Origin: Streptomyces panaciradicis
GTDB taxonomy: Bacteria > Actinomycetota > Actinomycetes > Streptomycetales > Streptomycetaceae
Length of the DNA stretch: 64,000 nt
Assembly (NCBI RefSeq): GCF_023516615.1
Contig: NZ_JAMGBF010000040.1
Span: 1 to 64,000, forward strand
Direction of reading: 5' to 3'
Shown here: piece by piece, positions 1 through 7,136 of the stretch
Numbering within the stretch: the stretch's first letter is position 1
Layout of the letters: each line of letters opens with the position of its first letter
The notes under the pieces: model-generated
Seen by the model: only the letters and a program-made list of their open reading frames with translations
What the model was told of the DNA's origin: nothing
Databases searched by the model: none
Program-made: the position numbers and the translations under genes

Positions 1-5
1 CCCGC

Positions 6-283
6 GACCGCCACCGGCCACCGACCCGCGGCCACCCCCGGACCGGGTGCCTGAGCCGATTCCCCCGACACCCCCATCCACCCGACAGCCCTCCCATGAC
101 CGCCACCGGCCACCGCCCCGCGGCCACCCCAGGGCCGGCTGCCTGAGCCGATTCCCCCGACCCCCCCATCCACCCGACAGCCTTCCCATGACCGCCACCG
201 GCCACCGCCCCGCGGCCACCCCAGGGCCGGCTGCCTGAGCCGATTCCCCCGACGCCCCCCATGCGCCGCACGGCCCTCCCGTG
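6..283. repeat. 92-bp tandem repeat, three copies
   Basis: Three consecutive near-identical units with a 92-bp period (the same GACCGCCACCGGCCA start recurs at 6, 98 and 190). The last copy decays after about position 260. No convincing gene covers the unit, and the array may continue to the left of the window. The remaining bases up to the regulator gene at 397 hold nothing I can assign. Confidence 0.85.
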
Positions 284-396
284 ACCGCGGCCGGCCGCAC
301 GGCAGCACCCGACCCCGCGCCCCTGGCTGCCGCCGTCGCTCGTCGGCAGTCGGTGTGCCGCCGGCACGCGGTGGTGGTCGGCGTGGGGGCGGGTCG

Positions 397-1443
397 TCAG
401 GGGCGTTCGCCGGCCGTCTCGCCGTGGTGGGCGCCGGAGAGGAGGTCCAGGGCCTGGTTCAGGGTCTGCGGCCTGGGCAGGCCCCGCGCCGAGGGGCCGG
501 ACCAGCCGGGTCCGGCCAGGACGACCAGTGGCCCGCGCCGCGCGCCCTTGACCCCCCACTGGGTGTCGGCGACGTGCCGGGCCAGCGGCAGGCTGGCGGT
601 GGAGCGCGCCTGCGCCCACAGCACCACGGCCGACGGCCCCAGCCGCTGCACCGCCGCGGTGAGCGCCTCCACCGGTACGGCGGCGCCGAACATCCGTGTC
701 GGAAGGTGGAGCGCGCCCAGGGCGGCGTTGAGCGCCTCGATCGCCAGGGTGTGCTGTTCACCGGGGACACAGGCCAGCAGGACGGGCCCGGTGGCCGAGA
801 CATCGCCCTGCCGTTCGGGGGCCGGGGTGTGCCTGCGCAGGGTGGTGGAGACGTGCCAGGACAGCATGTGCTCGACCTCGACGTAGCGGTCGCCGGAGGA
901 GGCCCACTTGCGTCCCACGGCGTGCAGGGTCGGCGCCATCACCTCCTGCCAGGCGACGGCGATGCCGTACTGCTCGACGGCGGCGGCCAGTTGCGCCTCG
1001 ACGGCCGGGGCGTCCAGGCGTACGGCGGCGCGGGCCAGCCCCCGGCACTCCTGGCGGACATCGCCGAGGGGCAGGGTGCCGGCCGCTTTCGAGCGGCTCG
1101 GCGGCGAGGGCTGGACGTACGTCTCGGCCGTTCCGGGCAGGGCCTCGGCCGTCTCCTTCGCGGCCCGGGCCGCCTCCGCGGGCGGTACCCCCGACGAGGT
1201 CAGCCGGCACATCGCCTCCAGCACCGCGACGTCCTGCCGGGTCCAGCGGCGGTGCCGTCCGTCGGCGCGGGCCGCCGGGCCGATGCCGTAGCGGCGGTCC
1301 CAGGAGCGCAGCGTGGTGGGCGAGACCCCGAGCCGCCGGGCCAGGGCCCCGGTCGTCAGGGGCACACCCGCCTCGGTGGCGGGCTGCGCCTCGCCCCGGT
1401 CCTCGCCGTGCGTGGCATCCCCGTAGGCGGCCGCTTCGCTCAT
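397..1443 (-). CDS. MerR-family regulator with cobalamin-binding domain (LitR/CarH type)
   Basis: Predicted DNA-binding transcriptional regulator of 348 aa. Residues about 29-90 form a MerR winged helix (GALARRLGVSPTTLRSWDRR). Residues about 125-205 look like the helical cap of B12 photoreceptors, with W180 and E191-H192. Residues about 218-335 look like a Rossmann B12 domain with the E-x-H motif at H231 (lower axial ligand in the family). In CarH a His follows the conserved Trp and is used in the light-triggered bis-His state; here that residue is Ala181, so the photochemistry may differ. The gene is divergent from an ECF sigma gene, the arrangement of litR and litS in Streptomyces, where light induces carotenoid genes. 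No carotenoid cluster lies beside it here. Family call firm; light sensing is inferred. Confidence 0.88.
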   Translation of the reverse strand: MSEAAAYGDATHGEDRGEAQPATEAGVPLTTGALARRLGVSPTTLRSWDRRYGIGPAARADGRHRRWTRQDVAVLEAMCRLTSSGVPPAEAARAAKETAEALPGTAETYVQPSPPSRSKAAGTLPLGDVRQECRGLARAAVRLDAPAVEAQLAAAVEQYGIAVAWQEVMAPTLHAVGRKWASSGDRYVEVEHMLSWHVSTTLRRHTPAPERQGDVSATGPVLLACVPGEQHTLAIEALNAALGALHLPTRMFGAAVPVEALTAAVQRLGPSAVVLWAQARSTASLPLARHVADTQWGVKGARRGPLVVLAGPGWSGPSARGLPRPQTLNQALDLLSGAHHGETAGERP

Positions 1444-1457
1444 GCGACGAGCCTATA

Positions 1458-1475
1458 CGACGCAGAAACGATGCG
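1458..1475. promoter_or_regulatory. 18-bp conserved element, copy 1
   Basis: The sequence CGACGCAGAAACGATGCG lies 15 bp upstream of the MerR-gene start and about 100 bp upstream of the sigma-factor start. It recurs with 17 of 18 bases at 2250-2267, before the third gene of the unit. It contains a heptamer direct repeat of 11-bp period (CGACGCA, then CGATGCG), one helical turn apart. It is a candidate MerR operator or ECF promoter element. Confidence 0.6.
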
Positions 1476-1575
1476 AGTTGATGACCTTGTCCACGGGCTC
1501 TCAGCATGAACGGACCGGCGGCCGCCCGGGCGGCCGCGCCCGATCCGCCCGCTCGTCCGACGCGAGGAGCCGCAC

Positions 1576-2217
1576 ATGTGCCCGCAGCGCAGCACCGTCG
1601 CACCGGCCCCCGCGGCAGCCCGCCCCGGCCCCGGCCCCTACCCACCGTCACAGGCCCCGGCGGCGGATTCGCCGACCGAGGACGAACTCGCCCGTGGACT
1701 GGCCGAGGGCGACGAGTACTGCCTGGAGGCGGCCTACCGTCGCTGGTCGTCGCTGGTGCACTCGCTGGCCTGGCGATCTCTGGGCGACGCGAAGGAGGCG
1801 GAGGACGTCACCCAGCAGGTGTTCCTCGGGGTGTGGCGCGGACGCCGGGCCTTCCGGCCGGAGCGCGGCACCGTCGGGGGCTGGATCGTCGGTATCACCC
1901 GGCGCAAGATCGCCGACGCGCTCTCGGCTCGCACCCGCCGACTGGCGACCGTGGCCTCCGTCGGTTCGTCGTCGTCCCTGTCCTCGTCCGACCCCTCGGC
2001 CGCGCAGCCCGACGCCGCCCTCGACCGTGTGCTCGTGCTGGACGAGCTGGCCAGGCTGCCCGCTCCTCAGCAGCGGGTGCTACGGCTGGCCTTCTACGAG
2101 GACCTCACCCAGACGCAGATCGCCGAGCGCACAGGCTGGCCGCTGGGCACCGTGAAGAGCCATGCGCGCCGCGGCCTGCACCAGTTGCGGCGGCGCCTGC
2201 AGGAGGAGGACCTCTGA
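1576..2217 (+). CDS. ECF sigma factor (LitS-like)
   Basis: RNA polymerase sigma-70 family factor of 213 aa. After a Pro/Ala-rich N-terminus, region 2 spans about residues 35-105 (EAEDVTQQVFLGVWRGRRAF) and region 4 about 150-210, ending in a helix-turn-helix (LTQTQIAERTGWPLGTVKSH). There is no long C-terminal extension. The ATG is chosen because GAGGAG lies at 1564-1569. It is divergent from the B12-type MerR regulator, which probably controls it. A zinc-motif membrane protein follows 87 bp downstream and could be its anti-sigma factor. By analogy with LitS it may drive light- or B12-responsive genes; the target promoters are unknown. Confidence 0.9.
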   Translation: MCPQRSTVAPAPAAARPGPGPYPPSQAPAADSPTEDELARGLAEGDEYCLEAAYRRWSSLVHSLAWRSLGDAKEAEDVTQQVFLGVWRGRRAFRPERGTVGGWIVGITRRKIADALSARTRRLATVASVGSSSSLSSSDPSAAQPDAALDRVLVLDELARLPAPQQRVLRLAFYEDLTQTQIAERTGWPLGTVKSHARRGLHQLRRRLQEEDL

Positions 2218-2249
2218 AAGGCTCACGAGTGACCACTCGCACCTCCTTT

Positions 2250-2267
2250 CGACGCAGAAACGCTGCG
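2250..2267. promoter_or_regulatory. 18-bp conserved element, copy 2
   Basis: CGACGCAGAAACGCTGCG differs from the copy at 1458-1475 by one base. It sits 37 bp upstream of the start of the zinc-motif membrane protein gene and downstream of the sigma gene. The gene at 2305 may therefore have its own promoter under the same regulator. Confidence 0.6.
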
Positions 2268-2304
2268 CCGCTGTGAACCCACCCGTACGAGAAAGGGGCG
2301 GCGC

Positions 2305-2733
2305 ATGCCCGGCCCGTACCGCGTCGGCCACGTACCACCGGACCTCCTCGTGGCCATCGCCCTCGACGGGAGCCGGCTGTCCCGCTCCGCGGACGTCGTG
2401 GCGGCCGAGGGGCACGTGGCGGAGTGCCTGCAGTGCGCCGACGCGCTTGCGGGGCTGCTGCGGGCCGTCGCGGCGGGCCGGAGCACCCGGCCGGGCGGCG
2501 GCGCGGCCCGGCGGCCTCCCGCCCTGGTGCGGCGGGCGATCGCCGAGCGGACGCACGTGCCGGCCGGGCCCGGCGGGAGAGCGTCGGCGGCGCTGCCGGG
2601 GCCCGTGGGGGTGCTGCTGGCCCTGGTCGGGGCCGTGGTCCTGGCGCGCCGGTGGCACGGGAATCTGCGGCGCCGCTCCGCATCCGCCGGGCGCCCTGCC
2701 ACGGAAGTAGGAGTGAACCCTGGGACCGGCTGA
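2305..2733 (+). CDS. Small zinc-finger-like membrane protein, putative anti-sigma factor
   Basis: 142 aa. Near the N-terminus is an H-x3-C-x2-C motif (H37, C41, C44, in GHVAECLQCADAL), as in the zinc anti-sigma fold. A hydrophobic helix at about residues 96-113 (VGVLLALVGAVVLA) is followed by a basic tail, giving a single-pass membrane protein with the zinc motif in the cytoplasm. Location right after the ECF sigma gene suggests it binds that factor, but the domain is short and the tail is unlike classic RsrA or RskA proteins. GAAAGGGGCGG precedes the ATG. Confidence 0.7.
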   Translation: MPGPYRVGHVPPDLLVAIALDGSRLSRSADVVAAEGHVAECLQCADALAGLLRAVAAGRSTRPGGGAARRPPALVRRAIAERTHVPAGPGGRASAALPGPVGVLLALVGAVVLARRWHGNLRRRSASAGRPATEVGVNPGTG

Positions 2734-2744
2734 CGGTCCGGCGG

Positions 2745-2803
2745 GTCGGGGAGCTCCCCTCCTCCCCGACGGCCTCCGGGGAGGGTCGGCGCCCCCCGGA
2801 GGC
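2745..2803. terminator. Two adjacent hairpins between convergent genes
   Basis: Hairpin 1 has perfect 9-bp arms (GTCGGGGAG at 2745-2753, CTCCCCGAC at 2762-2770). Hairpin 2 has perfect 10-bp arms (GCCTCCGGGG at 2772-2781, CCCCGGAGGC at 2794-2803). They lie between genes ending at 2733 and 2821 and probably end transcription from both sides. There is no U tract, as is usual in this group. Confidence 0.65.
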
Positions 2804-2820
2804 CCCTCCCGCGGTCGTGC

Positions 2821-3588
2821 TCAGCGGCCGGGGACCAGCCACGGCTCCTGCGGCAGCGGACTGCCGGTCTCCAGCAGGGACTTGAGGTTGGACAGCACCG
2901 CGGGCCAGCCGAGCGACACGTCGGACAGCGCGCCCTCGTCCCACAGGTCCTCGTGCGTGACGGTGAGGCGGACGATGTCCTCGTGCGGGGTGATGTCGAA
3001 GGTGACCCGGGCGTAGGTGTCCTCCTGACCCTCCTTCTGCGGATCCACCCAGGTGGCGACCAGACGCGTGGGGGGCTCGCTCTCCACGACGGTGCCGACG
3101 ACGTCGGCGATGCCGGAGCCGTCCGTGCGGACGTGCTCCCAGCGTGAACCCCGACGCCAGTCCGAGACGTTGCTGTGGCCCCAGTAGGAGGCGGTCAGGT
3201 CGGCGTCGGTGAGCGCCTCCCAGACCTTCTCGGGCGTGCTGCGGATGTAGGTGACGTACACGAACGTGGGCTTGTCGGTCATGGCTTCCTCGGCTTGTCG
3301 TTTCACGGCGCCGAGCGCGCTCAGGCGCGGGCGCTCGAACTTGTCGATCCACCGTTCCTGGATCTCGTGCAGTGGGACCGGGTTGAGGTAGTGCAGCTTC
3401 TCCCGCCCCCGCCGCACCGTGCTGACGAGGTTCGCGGCCTCGAGGACTGCCAGGTGCTGGGTCACCGACTGGCGTGTCATGTCGATGCGCCCGCACAGCT
3501 CGCCCAGTGTCTGGCCGTTGTGCTCGTGCAGCCGGTCCAGCAGCCGCCTTCGCGTGTCGTCGGCCAGCGCCTTGAAGACCTTGTCCAT
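2821..3588 (-). CDS. ArsR-family HTH fused to an AHSA1/SRPBCC domain
   Basis: 255 aa from the ATG at 3588. Residues 1-90 are an ArsR winged helix (FKALADDTRRRLLDRL, then MTRQSVTQHLAVLEAANLV). Residues about 105-240 are an activator-of-Hsp90-homolog-like START-fold domain (YIRSTPEKVWEALTDADLT). In this family the regulator and ligand-binding domains are often two genes or one fusion, and the START-like domain may bind a hydrophobic ligand. A longer in-frame extension to 3681 exists, but it would run through the 20-bp palindrome at 3623-3642, which is better read as the operator. No cysteine metal site typical of ArsR sensors is seen. Confidence 0.88.
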   Translation of the reverse strand: MDKVFKALADDTRRRLLDRLHEHNGQTLGELCGRIDMTRQSVTQHLAVLEAANLVSTVRRGREKLHYLNPVPLHEIQERWIDKFERPRLSALGAVKRQAEEAMTDKPTFVYVTYIRSTPEKVWEALTDADLTASYWGHSNVSDWRRGSRWEHVRTDGSGIADVVGTVVESEPPTRLVATWVDPQKEGQEDTYARVTFDITPHEDIVRLTVTHEDLWDEGALSDVSLGWPAVLSNLKSLLETGSPLPQEPWLVPGR

Positions 3589-3622
3589 CCCGGAGTCGCT
3601 CTCTTCTCGCACACCCAACGTT

Positions 3623-3642
3623 ATGCAGGTAATTACCTGCAT
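3623..3642. promoter_or_regulatory. Perfect 20-bp palindrome, probable ArsR-type operator
   Basis: ATGCAGGTAATTACCTGCAT is a perfect inverted repeat with no spacer, 35 bp upstream of the regulator start at 3588. It overlaps the last codons and the TAA stop of the upstream acetyltransferase gene on the same strand. Autorepression by the ArsR-fusion protein is the simplest reading. Confidence 0.8.
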
Positions 3643-4151
3643 GTCAATGATCCGGTCTCGCCGACGGTGAAGGAGATCCACGCGTCGGGCGGCAGTCCGG
3701 GCCGGTCCGGCACCGGCCGCGCCTCCTCCGACCAGGCGTGACCGGCGAGTTCGCGGGCGGCGCGGCGCCAGAAGCGCACCGCCGCCTCGTTGTCGTACTG
3801 GAAGGCGACCTCCCAGGGCCCCGGGTGCCTGGCCACCACCTGCCGCACGGCCCGCAGACCGATGCCCGCCCGTCGCGCGCCGCGCACCACGAAGAAGCTG
3901 TTCAGCACACGCACCGGGGCGTCCAGCGCCCGGACGAAGGCGAAGCCGACGGGGTGGTCGTCGCGGTGGAAGAGGTACGGCGCCCAGCCGTCCTCGGCGA
4001 AGGCCGCCTCGACCCGGTCGCCGCGGAAGGTGCCGTCCGGGTTCGGCAGCACGCCGCGCAGGCCCGACAGGTCATGACGGAACATCAGCCACAGTCGCTC
4101 GACGACCGGCCGGTCCGCGGCGGTCGCGAGGCGGACGGACACAACGGGCAT
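3633..4151 (-). CDS. GNAT-family N-acetyltransferase
   Basis: 172 aa, one GNAT domain. The start matches MPVVSVRLATAADRPVVERLW. The acetyl-CoA-binding region is near RRAGIGLRAVRQVVARHPG (a Q/R-x-x-G-x-G/A type loop), and a C-terminal FQYDNEAAVRFWRRA element follows, common in this fold. The substrate cannot be told from sequence. The stop codon lies inside the palindrome that controls the next gene, so the two may be partly co-transcribed. Confidence 0.85.
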   Translation of the reverse strand: MPVVSVRLATAADRPVVERLWLMFRHDLSGLRGVLPNPDGTFRGDRVEAAFAEDGWAPYLFHRDDHPVGFAFVRALDAPVRVLNSFFVVRGARRAGIGLRAVRQVVARHPGPWEVAFQYDNEAAVRFWRRAARELAGHAWSEEARPVPDRPGLPPDAWISFTVGETGSLTCR

Positions 4152-4195
4152 GAGGCACTCCTGAGGTCGGCCGAAAGGGTCCGGACATGCGAAAA

Positions 4196-4229
4196 GCCTC
4201 CCCGGCGGAGCATGTCCGGCCGGGGAGGC
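4196..4229 (-). terminator. Intrinsic terminator of the permease gene
   Basis: Perfect 11-bp stem GCCTCCCCGGC (4196-4206) with GCCGGGGAGGC (4219-4229) and a 12-nt loop. Read on the minus strand it is followed by TTTTC, so it fits a true rho-independent terminator 26 bp after the permease stop codon. Confidence 0.85.
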
Positions 4230-4255
4230 CTGTGAGATGCGGAAATCTTAGTGGC

Positions 4256-5710
4256 TCAGGCTCCCGCGGGTGCCACGTCGGGGTCCTCGGCCTTCAGGTA
4301 CTCCTCGGTGATCTCCTTCGGTCCGAACGGCCACACCTTCTCGAAGCGGGCCCACAGCACATAGGCGACACCGCCCAGGGCCAGCCAGGCCAGGGACCAC
4401 TCGATGGGGTGGCGGCCCGGCGAGTTCTTGTCCGCGTAGCCGTAGATCACGCACCAGCCGACGAAGGCGACGATGCTCGGCAGGGGGTAGAGCCACATGC
4501 GATAGGGGCGGCGCAGCGTGGGTTGCCGTTTGCGCAGCACCGTCAGGGCGACGATCTGGGCGAGCGCCTGAACGAGCACCATCACCGTCGTCAGCAGCTG
4601 GATCAGGGTCGCGAGGTCGGTGTGCCGGCCGATGAGGAAGCCGACGGCGGTGATCACTCCCATGGTGGCCAGGCCCAGCATCGGGAAGCGGTGCCGGGGG
4701 TGGAGCTTGGCGTAGGGGCGGAAGAAGACGCGTTCGCGGGCCGCGTCGTAGGGCACGCGCGAGCCGCCGAGCAGACCGGTGAACACGGAGGCGAACGCCG
4801 TGATCAGGATGAGCACGGTGACCGTGTCGGCCGCCCCCTTGCCCCAGGTCTTCTCCAGCACCGCCGAGGCCACGGAGGTGGAGGCGATGTCGTTCGGGTC
4901 GGTCATGCGGTGCCAGTCGATGACGCCCAGGGTGCCGATCTGCAGCAGCAGGTAGATCGCCATGATGCCGAGGATGGAGAAGATGATCGAGCGGGGCAGC
5001 GTACGGCCGGGGTCCTTGATCTCGGCCCCCATGTAGGCCGTGGTGTTGTAGCCGAGGTAGTCGTAGATGCCGATGGTCAGACCGGCGGCGAAGCCGATCC
5101 AGAAGTGGTTGCTGCCCAGGTCGAAGGCGTCCGCCGGGTAGGTGAAGGCCAGGTGCGGGCTGAAGTCGGTGGCGGCGGCCAGGATCACCAGGAAGACCGA
5201 GGCGATCATGACCGTCCACATCACGGCGGTGATCCGGGCGATGTTCTCGATGCCGCGCCACAGCAGCAGCACGACGAGCGCGACGATCCCGAGGCCGATC
5301 AGGTCCCCCTGGGTCTTCGTCAGATCGGGGGCCAGGTAGCCGAGGTACTGCACGAAGCCGACCACGCCCGTGGACATGATCAGCGGAATGAAGAGCATCG
5401 CCGTCCAGACGAAGAGGAACGGCATCAGCCGGCCGGTGCGGTACTGGAAGGCCTGGCGCAGATAGACGTAGCTGCCGCCGGAACCGGGCATGGCCGCGCC
5501 GAGCTCGGCCCAGACCAGTCCGTCGGCCAGCGCCAGGATCGCGCCCGCGATGAATCCGATCACCGCCTGGGGGCCGCCGAAGGCGGCGACCATGAGTGGG
5601 ATCGTGACGAACGGGCCGATGCCGCACATCTGGCTCATGTTGATCGCTGTGGCCTGGAACCGGCCGACGCGACGGACGAAGCCACCGTTGGGTGGCGGGC
5701 TACCGGACAT
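4256..5710 (-). CDS. APC-superfamily amino acid permease
   Basis: 484 aa integral membrane transporter with about 12 predicted helices, beginning with ATAINMSQMCGIGPFVTIPL (the glycine-rich first helix of the APC fold) and PGSGGSYVYLRQAF, a hallmark of the amino acid-polyamine-organocation family. The full length matches the family. AGGAG precedes the ATG. It is divergent from the ROK regulator at 5833, and a ROK-type operator half lies in the shared 122-bp region, so it may be part of the same regulon. The substrate is unknown; an amino sugar link is only a guess from context. Confidence 0.9.
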   Translation of the reverse strand: MSGSPPPNGGFVRRVGRFQATAINMSQMCGIGPFVTIPLMVAAFGGPQAVIGFIAGAILALADGLVWAELGAAMPGSGGSYVYLRQAFQYRTGRLMPFLFVWTAMLFIPLIMSTGVVGFVQYLGYLAPDLTKTQGDLIGLGIVALVVLLLWRGIENIARITAVMWTVMIASVFLVILAAATDFSPHLAFTYPADAFDLGSNHFWIGFAAGLTIGIYDYLGYNTTAYMGAEIKDPGRTLPRSIIFSILGIMAIYLLLQIGTLGVIDWHRMTDPNDIASTSVASAVLEKTWGKGAADTVTVLILITAFASVFTGLLGGSRVPYDAARERVFFRPYAKLHPRHRFPMLGLATMGVITAVGFLIGRHTDLATLIQLLTTVMVLVQALAQIVALTVLRKRQPTLRRPYRMWLYPLPSIVAFVGWCVIYGYADKNSPGRHPIEWSLAWLALGGVAYVLWARFEKVWPFGPKEITEEYLKAEDPDVAPAGA

Positions 5711-5787
5711 GAGGGCTCCTGGGGGTGGGTGCGGGGCGAAAGGGCGGGTTACGGCGTGCGGGCCGGTATCCGGTGGCTGACTGGCCG

Positions 5788-5807
5788 ATAAAGTTAAGGA
5801 GCCTTAC
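5788..5807. promoter_or_regulatory. Putative ROK operator in the permease/ROK divergent region
   Basis: On the minus strand this reads GTAAGGCTCCTTAACTTTAT and closely resembles the operator at 7101-7120 (shared GTAA, TCC, TAACTTTA core). It sits between the divergent permease and repressor genes, 26 bp before the repressor start, so it fits autoregulation. Confidence 0.6.
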
Positions 5808-5832
5808 TTGATGCGTCAAGAGGGGAGCCCGT

Positions 5833-7035
5833 ATGCGCCAGAATGGTGCGATGGCCGCCGGTGACGTCGTGGAGCAGCAGGAACAGCCCTGGAACCGGCA
5901 GCGGTTGCGCAGCACCAACGAGCGGTTGCTCCTGGACCGGCTGCGCGCGTCCGGCGCCGCGTCCCGGGCGCAGCTCGCCCGCGACACCGGTCTGTCCAAG
6001 CCGACCGTCTCCAGCGCGCTCGCCTCGCTGGAGTCGGCGGGGCTGGTGCGCGAGGCGGGCACCCACGCGCCCGAGCGCGGCCGTACGGCGGTCCTGTACG
6101 CGCCGGACCCCGCCGCCGGCCACGCCCTCGGCATCGACATCGGCCGCAGCTGGCTGCGGGTGGCCGTGGCCGACCTGGACGGCACCGTGGTCGCCCGCTC
6201 CGACGTGCGCAACCGGGCGCGCAGTTCGGGCGCGCTCGCCGACCTGGTGGTGACGACGGCCCGCCAGGTGGTCGCCGGGTCGGGCGTGGCACCGGAGGAA
6301 GTGGTGCACGCGGTGGTGGGCACGCCCGGCGTCTACGACGAGAAGCAGCGCCGGGTGCGCTACGCCATGCACCTGCCGGGCTGGGGGCGCGCCGGTCTCT
6401 TCGACCGGATGCGGGCGGAGCTGGGCGTCCCGCTGGAGGTGCACAACGACGCCAATCTGGCCGCCCTGGGCGAGTACACGTACGGGGTGGGCGCGGGCAG
6501 CCGGCTGTTCGCCTACATCCTGATCGGCACCGGGCTCGGCATGGGCGTGGTGAGCGAGGGGCGGCTGTTCACCGGGGCGCACGGGCTGGCCGGGGAGATC
6601 GGGTTCCTGCCGTGGCCGGGGCAGCAGAAGCCGGCCCGGCTGGAGGACGCGGTGTCGGGGGTGGCCGTCGTGGAGGCGGCACGGCGGTTCGGCATGAGCG
6701 GGCAGCTCACGGCCAAGGCCGTGTTCGACGCGGCCCGGCAGGGCAACGACGCGGCGGTCCGGGCGGTCCGCCTGGAGGGCGAGCGCATCGCGTACACGGT
6801 GGCGGCCGCCGCGGCGGTGCTCGATCCGGACCTCGTCGTCCTGGGCGGCGGTGTCGGCCACAGCGTGGACCTGCTGCTGCAGCCGGTGCGCGACAACCTC
6901 CGTGCGCTGACCCCGTTGCGGCCCAGGATCGCGCCCAGCCGGCTGGGCGAGGACGCGGTGCTGCTGGGCGCGGTGGCGACCGCTCTCGACACCGCTCGGG
7001 ACGTGGTGTTCGAGCGCCGGTCGGCCGCCTCCTGA
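5833..7035 (+). CDS. ROK-family transcriptional repressor
   Basis: 400 aa. The N-terminal winged helix (residues about 15-75, RSTNERLLLDRLRASGAASR then GLSKPTVSSALASLESAGLV) is followed by a ROK sugar-kinase-like domain with the phosphate loop (GIDIGRSWLRVAVADLDG), the HNDANLAALGE substrate motif and HGLAGEIGFLP. The usual ROK zinc-binding Cys cluster (CxCGxxGC) after that motif is missing. GGGGAG at 5822-5827 supports the ATG. The chitosan-responsive regulator CsnR of Streptomyces is a ROK protein. The downstream exo-glucosaminidase gene with a matching operator suggests glucosamine or chito-oligomer sensing here. Confidence 0.92.
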   Translation: MRQNGAMAAGDVVEQQEQPWNRQRLRSTNERLLLDRLRASGAASRAQLARDTGLSKPTVSSALASLESAGLVREAGTHAPERGRTAVLYAPDPAAGHALGIDIGRSWLRVAVADLDGTVVARSDVRNRARSSGALADLVVTTARQVVAGSGVAPEEVVHAVVGTPGVYDEKQRRVRYAMHLPGWGRAGLFDRMRAELGVPLEVHNDANLAALGEYTYGVGAGSRLFAYILIGTGLGMGVVSEGRLFTGAHGLAGEIGFLPWPGQQKPARLEDAVSGVAVVEAARRFGMSGQLTAKAVFDAARQGNDAAVRAVRLEGERIAYTVAAAAAVLDPDLVVLGGGVGHSVDLLLQPVRDNLRALTPLRPRIAPSRLGEDAVLLGAVATALDTARDVVFERRSAAS

Positions 7036-7100
7036 CCAACTCGCGCACGGGCGGGGGTGATTGACAGGCTCACCGTCGGGTCCTAGCCTGCCTCGCGTTA

Positions 7101-7120
7101 GTAAAGTTTCCTAACTTTAC
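7101..7120. promoter_or_regulatory. ROK operator upstream of the glucosaminidase gene
   Basis: Perfect inverted repeat GTAAAGTT-TCCT-AACTTTAC (8-bp arms, 4-nt spacer), 16 bp before the GTG start at 7137. AT-rich sites of this form are typical ROK targets and stand out in this GC-rich DNA. A related site lies in front of the ROK gene itself. Confidence 0.85.
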
Positions 7121-7136
7121 GAAAGCTGGAGCCTCC

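Noticed and set aside
3589..3681. A longer N-terminus of the ArsR-type regulator
   Set aside because: It would cross the 20-bp palindrome, which makes sense only as operator. The ATG at 3588 starts directly at the conserved ArsR fold.
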